DNA of 64,000 nt from UBA4466 sp963925035 (GTDB lineage: Bacteria; Bacteroidota; Bacteroidia; Flavobacteriales_D; Crocinitomicaceae): assembly GCA_963925035.1 (NCBI GenBank), contig CAWUSK010000035.1, positions 1 through 64,000 on the forward strand, given 5' to 3'. Below the pieces are notes generated by a model. It did no database searches, was not told the origin of the DNA, and saw only the letters and a list, made by a program, of their open reading frames with translations. Positions 1-8,393 of the stretch are shown here, one piece after another (position 1 is the stretch's first letter; each line of letters starts with the position of its first letter). Position numbers and translations under genes: made by a program.

Positions 1-104
1 GGACGCCAATCAACGATGAGATTCACATGATTGAAGAAATCTTGTTTGATTTTGCGTCGTTCAACCATATAATCCGCGAAACCTAGTTTTTGCTCATTTT
101 TCAT
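1..104 (-). mobile_element. IS5-like transposase, N-terminal fragment (runs off left edge)
   Basis: The minus strand opens with ATG at 104 and reads 34 codons to the window edge without a stop. The peptide contains LGFADYMVERRKIKQDFF followed by VNLIVDWR. This resembles the start of IS5-family transposases of Bacteroidota, where a short 'F-D' segment precedes a 'xxIDWxPI' motif. Only the first ~34 residues are visible, so the DDE catalytic core lies outside the window. An alternative ATG at 108 meets a stop after four codons and was rejected. The outer end of the element should lie between about 110 and 250, but I could not identify a terminal inverted repeat without the other end. Family assignment is by recalled similarity only. 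Confidence 0.65.
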
Positions 105-157
105 ACATAAAGATAGAAAAATTGAGGAAATTATGCGTAAACTTCAATATAACTAGC

Positions 158-174
158 TAACAATCAGATTGTTA
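158..174. repeat. Perfect 8-bp palindrome upstream of the transposase
   Basis: TAACAATC and GATTGTTA flank a single A, giving a perfect 8-bp inverted repeat with a 1-nt centre, about 55 bp upstream of the transposase start. It could be part of the insertion-sequence end or an operator-like site. Nothing else in the sequence decides between these. Confidence 0.4.
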
Positions 175-272
175 ATAACTGACTTGCCTTGCAACGGTCT
201 TTTTTATTTCATTTACTTTGGTCGTAAGGGGTAAAAGTTGTATTTTTCCTCAGAAATCATTAAATTACAATA

Positions 273-635
273 ATGCTAAACTACACTATCCTCTTAACTC
301 TGTTGATGTTTTCAGCTGCTTCAGCTTTCTCGCAAACCAAAATTTGTAATACCCAACCTTCTTATGAAGTGCAATTAACAACAACCATAGAAAGCTCCCA
401 AATAACAACTAGTTCTGATTTTAATGGGACGTTTCAAATTCAAATACCTCATTCGAGTACAGCTAAGTTACGTTTGACAGCATCCTTCATCGAATACATT
501 GAGTCGAAAAGAGAAAAAAATAACGAAGTTATTTTGGAATTAGCTGAAGGAAGATTCGTTCTGATCCCGTCTCAAACGACCATTGAATCATCCGAATTCA
601 CACCATTTGAAAGCCTATTTGTTACGAAATTGTAG
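273..635 (+). CDS. Small secreted protein, unknown function
   Basis: This 120-aa frame starts with a clear Sec signal peptide (hydrophobic stretch TILLTLLMFSAASAF, probable cleavage after SQ at about residue 21). The mature part is about 100 residues, rich in Thr, Ser and Glu, with one Cys near its start and a predicted beta-type pattern. I do not recognise a family. It lies 51 bp upstream of the large T9SS cargo gene on the same strand and could be transcribed with it. It also sits just beyond the IS5-like end, so a promoter inside that element could influence it. The ATG at 273 is the only start giving a complete signal peptide. Confidence 0.55.
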   Translation: MLNYTILLTLLMFSAASAFSQTKICNTQPSYEVQLTTTIESSQITTSSDFNGTFQIQIPHSSTAKLRLTASFIEYIESKREKNNEVILELAEGRFVLIPSQTTIESSEFTPFESLFVTKL

Positions 636-686
636 CTTTAAATCGGCTTAAAAAAACCTAAGAGTATTAATTTTAGACTACTTACA

Positions 687-3600
687 ATGAATATTATAAC
701 CACCCTACTTTTAACATTGTTAACGCTTGCTCCATTTGTCTCTGTCGCTCAACCAGCGAACGATGATTGTACAGGAGCTATATCTGTCACACCAAATGGA
801 TCCTGCATTTCGGGAACGAATGTTGCTGCCAATGATTCATGGACGAATCTGATTGGTTGTCAGGGTGGTGCTGGAGGACCAGGCGGAGTGCATGAGGACG
901 TTTGGTACTCTTTCGTTGCAACTGGAAGTGCCTTCACGACAACCGTTACATCAACGGGAATTGGAGGAACGATTGAACTAACACTAATGGAGCCAGGTCC
1001 AGGAGGATGTGTTGATTTCTTTACTGAACTCGCTTCTAATTGTGGGGCGTCACCCGTTACAATGGCAACAACGGGGTTAGTGATTGGAAATACCTATTAC
1101 ATAATCGTGTCAAGCCAAACAACTGGAACTCCCGGAACGTTCGATATTTGTACAACAACGTTCGCTCCGCCTGCGGGATGTGTTGATAATGAAAGTTGTG
1201 CAACTGCTGCAACTGTAGTCTTGAATGCATCGGGTTCTCCGGGTGCAGCGTCTTGTGTTGTTGATTGTAATACGGGAGCTTCTCCAGGACTTAATTTCGT
1301 TGGCACTGTCTGTATAGACATGCTCGGACCTACTGTTTGGTATACGTTTACAACGGATGCGGGCGCAACGACACTTGATATTACGTTAACTAGTGGAGAT
1401 TTTAGTACTCCCGAATTCACTTTATGGACAAACTCATGTGACCCTTGGACAAGTATTAATGGTGGATGTATTGAAGGTACTGGTGGGTCTGCATCAGGAA
1501 CAGGTATAATTGTATCTCCCAATACAACCTATATTCTTGCGGTTTCTGACGTAGGAGGCGGAGAAGGTAATTTTAACCTATGTATCAATCAAAACCTTGA
1601 TAATAGTCTATGTAATACTGGTGGAACGATTACGGAGGCAAGTTCTTCTGATCCCGCAACTCCGGTTGGTGGGCCATACTCGCCAGGTGAAGTTGTAAAC
1701 TATTGTTATGTAATAGATCCCTGGTTAAAAGAGAATTGTAACTGGCTTCAAGGTATTGTTCCAACCTTCGGATCATGTTGGGATCCATCATCCTTTGGTG
1801 CAAATGGAATCCCTGCGAATATAACAACCAACTTGGCGATTGCTGGGAATGAAACAGGTTCTTGGGCATGGTACACAGCGGGTGCAATAACCTATAATAA
1901 TATTGTCGGTTCACTGCCTCCTTTAACTCCATTGCCGGCTGGCTGGTTTTTCCAATGTAATTCTTGCGGGTTATCTAATCCTAATCCGAACCTTAGTTGG
2001 GGCGATGGTGGCGCTGCTGGCGCTCCATTTAATGATTGCGATCCATTAGGTAATGGGTATACATGGACCATTTGTTTTGATTTAATTGCAGGGCCGACGG
2101 GGAATTGTGGAACTGGAGATACGGATTGTTCTGTAACATTTAAAACCTACGCCGATGGTGAAATAGGGGGCTATAATAATACGGGTTGTACTGGCGATGT
2201 TGCGGATGTATTCCCAGCATCATTCCTATGCTGTCCATTATTTACTGCGCATCCTGATGCTACAGTGTGTGATAGTTATACACTTCCCGCAATTACTGGA
2301 AGCGGACTTTTAGGTAGTCAAATGTATTACGATGGACCTCTTGGAACTGGAACATTATATGTCGCGGGCGATGTAATCAATTATGCTGATTACCCAGGTT
2401 ATCCAGTGACTATTTATATCTATGATCTTGGTAGTTGTGCAGCTGAGGTTTCTTTCCAATTGACAATTGGTGAAACGCCAGTGGTAACATTTACAGCACT
2501 CACAGATCTTTGTATTGATGCAGGGGTTCAGGCTGGTAACGGTGGAGGTGCTCCAGCTGGAGGTGTCTACAGTGGTGCGGGTGTTACGGATGATGGAAAC
2601 GGATCAACGTATTCTTTTGATCCAGCGGCAGGCGGAGTAGGAGTGCACATTATTACTTATACAGTTACTACAGCGGAAGGATGTACTGCCTTCGCAACGG
2701 ATAATGTTGAAGTCTTCGCACTTCCAGTTCTTACCTTCACAGCACCAGCCGATTTGTGCGTTGGTGCAGGAGTTCAATCTGGATTAGGGGGAGCGACACC
2801 AACGGGTGGAGTGTATAGCGGACCAGGAGTTACGGATGACGGAAACGGATCTACTTATAGTTTTGATCCAGCGGCAGCAGGAGTCGGCGTTCATATTGTT
2901 ACTTATTCATTGACAGATGTAAATGGATGTAGTAACACGATTACGGATAATGTTGAAGTATTTGTATTACCAGTACTCACATTCACGGCACCAGCAGACT
3001 TGTGTCTTGATGCAGGAGTTCAAGCTGGATTAGGTGGAGCAACACCTTCAGGTGGCATCTACAGCGGGCCTGGTGTTACGGATAATGGTAATGGCTTGAC
3101 CTACAGTTTTGATCCAGCTGCGGCAGGTGTCGGAGTGCATATTCTGACCTATACCTATTCGGATGCTAATGGTTGTTCTCAATCAATAACAGACAATGTA
3201 GAAGTATTTGGAGTACCTACTTTCAATACAGGTGCGTTCACAAATCCTAATGCTTGTAATGGAATAGATGGAACAATTAACCTAGTTGGAATGCTAGCTA
3301 GCACCTCTTATTCCTTGAGCTACATCGACGGAGCAGCATTGGTCGGACCATTTGCCATCACTGCGGGTGCATCTGGAGAATATTTAATTACCGGCTTAGG
3401 TGCGGGTTCATATTCTGACTTTACTATTTCTGATGCAAACTGCAGCACTACAGTCCCTGGACCAATTGTATTAAGTAACCCAAATGCACCAATCATTGAT
3501 GCATTTACACCAGTTGTTCAATGTGGAGGAACATATATGCTACCTCCTATTACTGGTGCTTCAATGATGAATCCACAATATTATGATTTGCCTGGTGGAC

Positions 3601-5261
3601 CAGCCGGTGGAGGAACAATCATTCCTGTTGGTACGGTTATTTCCGTTACAACCACCTTGTTCATGTATGATGAAAACGGCCCATGTAGCGATGAAAAACC
3701 AGTCTTTATAACGATTAATCCACTGCCAACAGTAACATCTGTGAATGGTGGAGGAGTTTATTGTGCTGGAGATGCTGTTGCAGCCATTACAGTAAGTGTC
3801 ACTGGAACACCAAACTGGACTATTGATTACACTCTCGATGGTGTGCCAGCTTCTGTATCTGGTTCTTCAAGCCCAATCACATTGGGAAATACTCCTGGTG
3901 TATATGCTATAACAAACATAACGGATGCAAACTGTACGAACACAGCATCAGGCAACCAAACAATTACTATTAATCCAACTAATACGGTGACAACAGCCTC
4001 ATTGAACCCACAGATATGTCTTGGCGATGCAATCCCAGATGTCACATTCACGACAACAGGTGCGACAGGGATTGGAGCGCCTTCTGGTTTGCCGGGTGGA
4101 GTAACAGCACTTTGGTCAGGAAATACAATTACAGTGAGTGGAACTCCTGCATCGTCTGGAACATTTAACTATTCAATACCATTAACAGGTGGTTGTGGAG
4201 CCGTTAATGCAACAGGGACTATTACTGTTTATGATACACCTGTATTAGATCCATTAGGACCAATTACGCAATGTGGTTCTTATTCATTGCCAGATATAAC
4301 AGGAACAAATTTAAATAGCCCAGTTTACTGGACAGGTACTGCACAAAGTGGTACTCAAGTAGCTGTTGGGACTTCTATCACTGCATCAACAACATTGTAC
4401 ATGTTTGATGGAGCTTCAGGATGTTCTGATGAGGAATTAGTAGCGATTACTATCAATCCATTACCAACAGTTACTTCAATTACTGGAGGTGGAACATATT
4501 GCCAAGATGATGTTGTAGCGTCAATCATGGTAAATGTTACGGGATCAGCAAATTGGACATTAGGTTATACTTTAAATGGTTCAGTGCAATCTTCAACTGG
4601 AAATGTCGCTAGTCCAATTAATTTAGGAACAACAGCAGGAGTTTATGTTGTGACTTCAGTAACGGATGCCAATTGTACAAATTCAGCAAGTGGAACTCAA
4701 ACAATCACAATCAATGCAATACCTGCAGCACCGACAGCAGGTACGGATGCTACTTACTGTTCAACTGTAGACAAACCAAATATGACAGCTTCAGGTTCAT
4801 CGGGAACTATTACTTGGCATACAGATGCAGGTTTAACGACTGTGTTTGGGAATGGTACATCAATTGCGCCATCAAATAATGAGGGAACAACAATATATTA
4901 TGTAACAGAAACAGTGAGTGGTTGTGAGGGTCCTCCATCAATGGTGATTATTACGATTGAACAATGTACCATTACAATCCCAACAGCCTTTACACCTGAT
5001 AACGATGGCATAAATGATACATGGCAAATACTAGATTTGGATGAAACCTATCCGAATGCAGAGGTTCGTGTTTATAACCGATGGGGTAATTTGATTTTTG
5101 AACATAAAGCTTCAGCGACAAAACCATACAATGCAAATGCATGGGATGGAATGTACAACGGAGATGAGTTACCTGTGGCTTCTTACTACTTCATTGTTGA
5201 TTTCCATGATACACTAGATACTGAATCAGCGAAGGGAAATGTTTCAATCATAAAGAATTAA
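687..5261 (+). CDS. Giant secreted T9SS cargo protein with type B (gliding-motility) sorting domain
   Basis: This 1524-aa protein begins with a signal peptide (residues 1-22, ending SVAQ). Two Cys-containing beta domains follow at about 23-165 and 166-305; both resemble pre-peptidase-like modules with 'VWYSF' and 'VWYTF' cores. Residues 598-843 are three tandem 82-aa repeats. Later, two similar domains starting at 'ITINPLPTVTS' lie near nt 3714 and 4450. The last ~95 residues (from TAFTPDNDGINDTWQI, then VRVYNRWGNLIFEH and AWDGMYNG) are a classic gliding-motility-associated C-terminal domain. In this family that domain is the T9SS type B export signal. Such proteins are carried across the outer membrane and attached to or released from the surface. 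The next gene encodes the PorP/SprF partner that type B cargo normally needs. No catalytic domain was recognised, so an adhesin-like role is inference. Confidence 0.9.
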   Translation: MNIITTLLLTLLTLAPFVSVAQPANDDCTGAISVTPNGSCISGTNVAANDSWTNLIGCQGGAGGPGGVHEDVWYSFVATGSAFTTTVTSTGIGGTIELTLMEPGPGGCVDFFTELASNCGASPVTMATTGLVIGNTYYIIVSSQTTGTPGTFDICTTTFAPPAGCVDNESCATAATVVLNASGSPGAASCVVDCNTGASPGLNFVGTVCIDMLGPTVWYTFTTDAGATTLDITLTSGDFSTPEFTLWTNSCDPWTSINGGCIEGTGGSASGTGIIVSPNTTYILAVSDVGGGEGNFNLCINQNLDNSLCNTGGTITEASSSDPATPVGGPYSPGEVVNYCYVIDPWLKENCNWLQGIVPTFGSCWDPSSFGANGIPANITTNLAIAGNETGSWAWYTAGAITYNNIVGSLPPLTPLPAGWFFQCNSCGLSNPNPNLSWGDGGAAGAPFNDCDPLGNGYTWTICFDLIAGPTGNCGTGDTDCSVTFKTYADGEIGGYNNTGCTGDVADVFPASFLCCPLFTAHPDATVCDSYTLPAITGSGLLGSQMYYDGPLGTGTLYVAGDVINYADYPGYPVTIYIYDLGSCAAEVSFQLTIGETPVVTFTALTDLCIDAGVQAGNGGGAPAGGVYSGAGVTDDGNGSTYSFDPAAGGVGVHIITYTVTTAEGCTAFATDNVEVFALPVLTFTAPADLCVGAGVQSGLGGATPTGGVYSGPGVTDDGNGSTYSFDPAAAGVGVHIVTYSLTDVNGCSNTITDNVEVFVLPVLTFTAPADLCLDAGVQAGLGGATPSGGIYSGPGVTDNGNGLTYSFDPAAAGVGVHILTYTYSDANGCSQSITDNVEVFGVPTFNTGAFTNPNACNGIDGTINLVGMLASTSYSLSYIDGAALVGPFAITAGASGEYLITGLGAGSYSDFTISDANCSTTVPGPIVLSNPNAPIIDAFTPVVQCGGTYMLPPITGASMMNPQYYDLPGGPAGGGTIIPVGTVISVTTTLFMYDENGPCSDEKPVFITINPLPTVTSVNGGGVYCAGDAVAAITVSVTGTPNWTIDYTLDGVPASVSGSSSPITLGNTPGVYAITNITDANCTNTASGNQTITINPTNTVTTASLNPQICLGDAIPDVTFTTTGATGIGAPSGLPGGVTALWSGNTITVSGTPASSGTFNYSIPLTGGCGAVNATGTITVYDTPVLDPLGPITQCGSYSLPDITGTNLNSPVYWTGTAQSGTQVAVGTSITASTTLYMFDGASGCSDEELVAITINPLPTVTSITGGGTYCQDDVVASIMVNVTGSANWTLGYTLNGSVQSSTGNVASPINLGTTAGVYVVTSVTDANCTNSASGTQTITINAIPAAPTAGTDATYCSTVDKPNMTASGSSGTITWHTDAGLTTVFGNGTSIAPSNNEGTTIYYVTETVSGCEGPPSMVIITIEQCTITIPTAFTPDNDGINDTWQILDLDETYPNAEVRVYNRWGNLIFEHKASATKPYNANAWDGMYNGDELPVASYYFIVDFHDTLDTESAKGNVSIIKN
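2478..3215 (+). repeat. Three in-frame 246-bp tandem repeats (82 aa each)
   Basis: Units at 2478-2723, 2724-2969 and 2970-3215 each begin with P-V-(V/L)-T-F-T and contain the shared block GVTD(D/N)GNG and then YSFDPAA, ending with DNVEVF. All are exactly 246 bp with no gaps. The second and third units are closer to each other than to the first. They encode Ig-like surface modules in the T9SS cargo protein and could support copy-number change by recombination. Confidence 0.9.
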
Positions 5262-5273
5262 TTGAATAGAATC

Positions 5274-6242
5274 ATGAAAAAAATAATTGGAATTTTTGTA
5301 TTGATGTGTGGGACATTCGCATACGGACAGCAACTACCACAATACAGTCAGTACATACGAAATCAATACATGATTAATCCAGCAGCAGCAGGAGTGTATG
5401 ATTTTGTAGATATTACGCTTGCCGGAAGACTACAATGGTTAGGTTTTGAAAATGCTCCAAAAACGAGTTATTTGTCAGTTACATCGCCTGTTTCACGCAC
5501 GATTAAACCAAAATACAATCCGTCTTTACGTATCAGTAATGGACCTGTTCGCAATCCAGAAATCAAGACAGGTAAGTTTAAACACGCAGTAGGCGGTCAG
5601 GTAATTATTGACCAATACGGAGCTTTTCGAAAGTTGTATTTTGGAGGAACTTATGCCATTCATATTCCTGTATCTAAAAATTACAACTTGTCATTCGGAA
5701 CGAGATTAGGTCTGTCAAACAACACGTTTATTAAAGATAGAGCGATGCCGTTGACACCAGAGTTAGATAACACGTATCAAGCATATACAGCAGGTGGCTT
5801 AAATCGTTACATGATGGATTTAGGTTTAGGGATATATTTTTATTCGAAAAATATGTTTGTTGGTGTAGCCGCTGATGATGTAACAAGGGATTTAGTATCG
5901 TTCGGCAATGGAACACCGAACTTTAATACACAAATACATTATACTGCAACTGCTGGTTGGAAGATTCCACTTAATGATAATATATCATTAACACCGGCAG
6001 TATTGGCTAAGTATATGTCTCCAGCACCTTTGTCAATAGAAGGAACACTTCAAGTTGAATATAAGGAATGGCTTTGGGCAGGAGTTTCTTACCGTCATAA
6101 AGATGCTGTAGTTGGAATGGTTGGATTGAATATCAATAAAATGTTTAAGTTCGGATATTCATATGACTTTAACATTTCACGCTTTAGAAGCTATAGCGCA
6201 GGAGGACATGAGTTGGTATTAGGAATAATGTTAGGAAGATAG
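5274..6242 (+). CDS. PorP/SprF family type IX secretion outer-membrane protein
   Basis: This 322-aa protein has a signal peptide (MKKIIGIFVLMCGTFAYG) followed by QQLPQYSQYIRNQYMINPAAAG, the signature start of PorP/SprF proteins (known family feature). The remainder alternates short beta strands as expected for an outer-membrane barrel, ending in an LVLGIMLG strand. In gliding Bacteroidota, SprF-like proteins are needed for secretion of adjacent cargo with type B sorting domains, and the gene directly upstream encodes exactly such a cargo. The frame also opens at a TTG at 5262, but ATG 5274 gives the better signal peptide and was chosen. Only 12 bp separate it from the upstream stop and 5 bp from the downstream gene, so the three genes probably form one operon. 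Confidence 0.92.
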   Translation: MKKIIGIFVLMCGTFAYGQQLPQYSQYIRNQYMINPAAAGVYDFVDITLAGRLQWLGFENAPKTSYLSVTSPVSRTIKPKYNPSLRISNGPVRNPEIKTGKFKHAVGGQVIIDQYGAFRKLYFGGTYAIHIPVSKNYNLSFGTRLGLSNNTFIKDRAMPLTPELDNTYQAYTAGGLNRYMMDLGLGIYFYSKNMFVGVAADDVTRDLVSFGNGTPNFNTQIHYTATAGWKIPLNDNISLTPAVLAKYMSPAPLSIEGTLQVEYKEWLWAGVSYRHKDAVVGMVGLNINKMFKFGYSYDFNISRFRSYSAGGHELVLGIMLGR

Positions 6243-6247
6243 AAGTA

Positions 6248-7735
6248 ATGAGAAATACAATTTCACTAAGTGTAGCTATGGTTGCTGCAGTGTTTAGCGC
6301 AAGTGCTCAGTTTTGGAGTACAAGTGAGCCAACAAAATTAAAAGGTTCTATTAATAGTGGTTCAGAGGAGTCTGTACCTGTATTTTCAAAAGACAGTTCA
6401 ATTCTATATTTTGTTCGCACCTTCGATGATGCAAATAAAGGAGGAGAACAGGATCAGGACATCTGGTTTTCAAAGCGAAGTGCTAGCAACACCTATGATG
6501 AAAGTGAACGTTTAACAGCGCTTAACAATAAGTACAATAACGCCATCTTCGGATTAAATAAAGCTGGAACAACAATGTATTTATTCAATGCATATGAAGG
6601 TAAGAAAGATCAGATGAAAGGGATTGCAAAATCAACTTATTCTAATGGAAAGTGGAGTACACCAGAAAAATTGAATGTTCAAGGACTCGATATTGATGGC
6701 GAGCATTATGGTTTTCATATGAGTGAGGATGAATCAACGTTAATTGTTTCATACATGGGTCCAGGATCATTAGGAGAAGAGGATTTATATGTGAGCACAA
6801 AAAATGGAGACGGTTCTTATTCAACACCGTTACATATGGGGGCTGCAATAAACAGTTCAGGGTTTGAGATTTCACCGTTTTTAACTTCACAAAAGGATAC
6901 ATTGTTCTTTTCAAGTAATGGATATGGTGGTCAAGGAGACGCTGATATTTTTTATTCAGTGCGTCAAGGAAGTATGACAGAGTGGACAAAGCCAGAGAAC
7001 TTAGGAGTGAAAATTAACTCACCAAAATTTGATGCCTACTTTATTTATTCAGGAAATCAAGCCTTTTGGTCAAGTAATAGAGACAGTGAATTGAGTGATA
7101 TTTGGATGTTAACTATTCCGCCGGTTCCACCAGTATCTGTTATTTGTTCATCGATAAATGCTAGTAAGTTTAGAATGAAAGACGGAAAAATTGATGCAAC
7201 TGTTAGTGGAGGTATAGCGCCTTATACTTACAAGTGGTCAAATGGTGAGGTAACAGAAGATATCGCTTCGTTGCCTGTTGGAGAGTATAGCTTAACAATT
7301 ACAGATGCTTTAGGTCAAACAAGTGAAACAAGTTGTGCTATTACACAACCAGCAGCGCAGCAAGACATTGCAATGAAACACATGTTTGGATATAATGCGA
7401 ACAAGTTAACGGTTGAAGAAGGAGAGTTAAACTCGTTTTTATCTACAGTTGAAGGCTGGCTGACATCACAAGGGCGCGAGAGTGTAACTGTTGTGATAAA
7501 TTCATCTGCATCAACAGTGCGCACAAGAACTTTTGGTACCAATGATAAATTAGCGAAATCAAGAGCTGAAGAGATCAAGCAAGTAATTTTGTCTTATTAT
7601 AAAGACAAAGGACTTCAAGATCGTGTGAAGGTGGAGATTGAAAGCGCTAAAGTTCAAGGTCCAGAATACACAGGAGACTTTGAGAATCAAGACAAGTATG
7701 GACCGTTCCAATACATTGAATTGAAAACGAAATAA
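6248..7735 (+). CDS. PD40-repeat / SprB-repeat / OmpA-like secreted protein of the T9SS unit
   Basis: This 495-aa protein has a signal peptide ending SASAQ near residue 21. Residues ~30-290 contain repeated PD40 (WD40-like propeller) motifs such as 'DSSILYFV', 'TLFFSSNGYGGQGDADIF' and 'AFWSSNRDSELSDIW'. Residues ~298-368 form one SprB-type repeat (GGIAPYTYKWSNGEVTEDI ... GEYSLTITDALG). The C-terminal ~120 residues end in a segment with 'NDKLAKSRAEEIKQVIL', which resembles the N-x-x-L-x-x-x-RA core of OmpA-like peptidoglycan-binding domains, though degenerate. The gene starts 5 bp after the PorP/SprF gene and is followed by a strong terminator. A role as a periplasmic anchor or accessory of the secretion unit is inferred from PorE-like proteins. 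It lacks the TPR region of PorE itself. Confidence 0.85.
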   Translation: MRNTISLSVAMVAAVFSASAQFWSTSEPTKLKGSINSGSEESVPVFSKDSSILYFVRTFDDANKGGEQDQDIWFSKRSASNTYDESERLTALNNKYNNAIFGLNKAGTTMYLFNAYEGKKDQMKGIAKSTYSNGKWSTPEKLNVQGLDIDGEHYGFHMSEDESTLIVSYMGPGSLGEEDLYVSTKNGDGSYSTPLHMGAAINSSGFEISPFLTSQKDTLFFSSNGYGGQGDADIFYSVRQGSMTEWTKPENLGVKINSPKFDAYFIYSGNQAFWSSNRDSELSDIWMLTIPPVPPVSVICSSINASKFRMKDGKIDATVSGGIAPYTYKWSNGEVTEDIASLPVGEYSLTITDALGQTSETSCAITQPAAQQDIAMKHMFGYNANKLTVEEGELNSFLSTVEGWLTSQGRESVTVVINSSASTVRTRTFGTNDKLAKSRAEEIKQVILSYYKDKGLQDRVKVEIESAKVQGPEYTGDFENQDKYGPFQYIELKTK

Positions 7736-7750
7736 GATCAATTGATGATC

Positions 7751-7787
7751 AAAAAAAGCCAACTTATTTTAGAGTTGGCTTTTTTTG
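7751..7787 (+). terminator. Rho-independent terminator of the T9SS operon
   Basis: GCCAACT (7758-7764) pairs with AGTTGGC (7773-7779) across an 8-nt loop and is followed by seven Ts. It is preceded by seven As, so it could also work in the other direction, but only the plus strand has a gene ending here. Confidence 0.88.
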
Positions 7788-7900
7788 CTTCGTGCAGGAG
7801 TATATGGACATTAACTTTACTCAAATTTTAATTGAAGACAATTCTTATTTCATCCCAACTGTACTGGTGGACTTTTTTTTTGTGATTTAACATAAAAAAC

Positions 7901-8215
7901 ATGATACTATCAACAACGGATAACATTCCAAACAAACAAGTAACAGAAGTTTTAGGCATTTCAAGAGGAAGTACCGTTCGTGCTAGAAACATCGGGCGTG
8001 ATTTCATGGCTGGAATAAAAAATCTTGTGGGTGGCGAAATTGAGGAGTACACAAAATTACAGGCTCAATCACGTGAAGAAGCAATCGAAAGAATGATTCA
8101 AGATGCAGAAAAATTGGGGGCGGATGCTATCGTAAATGTACGCTTTGCAACCAGTGTAATTATGCAGGGAGCTTCTGAGATTTTAGCTTACGGAACAGCA
8201 GTAAAATTAAGTTAA
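7901..8215 (+). CDS. YbjQ/UPF0145 family protein
   Basis: This 104-aa protein matches the YbjQ (UPF0145, 'heavy-metal-binding') family over its full length. Visible hallmarks are the start ILSTTDNIPNKQVTEVLG, the SRGSTVRARNIGRDF segment, REEAIERMIQDAEKLGADAI and the final 'EILAYGTAV' strand. Family members are small pentamer-forming proteins whose biochemical role is still unclear. The heavy-metal label is historical. A 43-aa membrane protein begins 1 bp after the stop codon and is likely co-expressed. The ATG at 7901 matches the usual family start. Confidence 0.88.
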   Translation: MILSTTDNIPNKQVTEVLGISRGSTVRARNIGRDFMAGIKNLVGGEIEEYTKLQAQSREEAIERMIQDAEKLGADAIVNVRFATSVIMQGASEILAYGTAVKLS

Positions 8216-8216
8216 C

Positions 8217-8348
8217 ATGGTTGCCGGACTGACCATGATTGCCATTCAGGCGTGTGTTTTTGTAGCTATACTTGGCGCATTGATTTATGTCATTTTAAAG
8301 CGTAAAGAAGCCAAAAAGAAGGAAACGTTTGAGGATAGAGATAATTAA
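8217..8348 (+). CDS. 43-aa single-span membrane protein
   Basis: An ATG one base after the YbjQ stop opens a 43-codon frame. Residues ~5-27 form one membrane helix (MIAIQACVFVAILGALIYVIL), followed by the basic stretch KRKEAKKKE and an acidic end (FEDRDN). The pattern suggests N-out, C-in orientation. No family was recognised. The tight spacing, the well-formed helix and the positive-inside tail argue that it is real rather than chance. It may tether or assist the YbjQ protein (inference). Confidence 0.6.
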   Translation: MVAGLTMIAIQACVFVAILGALIYVILKRKEAKKKETFEDRDN

Positions 8349-8393
8349 ATTATATGAATTTATGGCTGCATTTACTCAACGATTGAACCTGCG

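Noticed and set aside
2478..3215. Regular repeats considered as a CRISPR array
   Set aside because: Units are 246 bp, adjacent without spacers and in frame within a protein gene.
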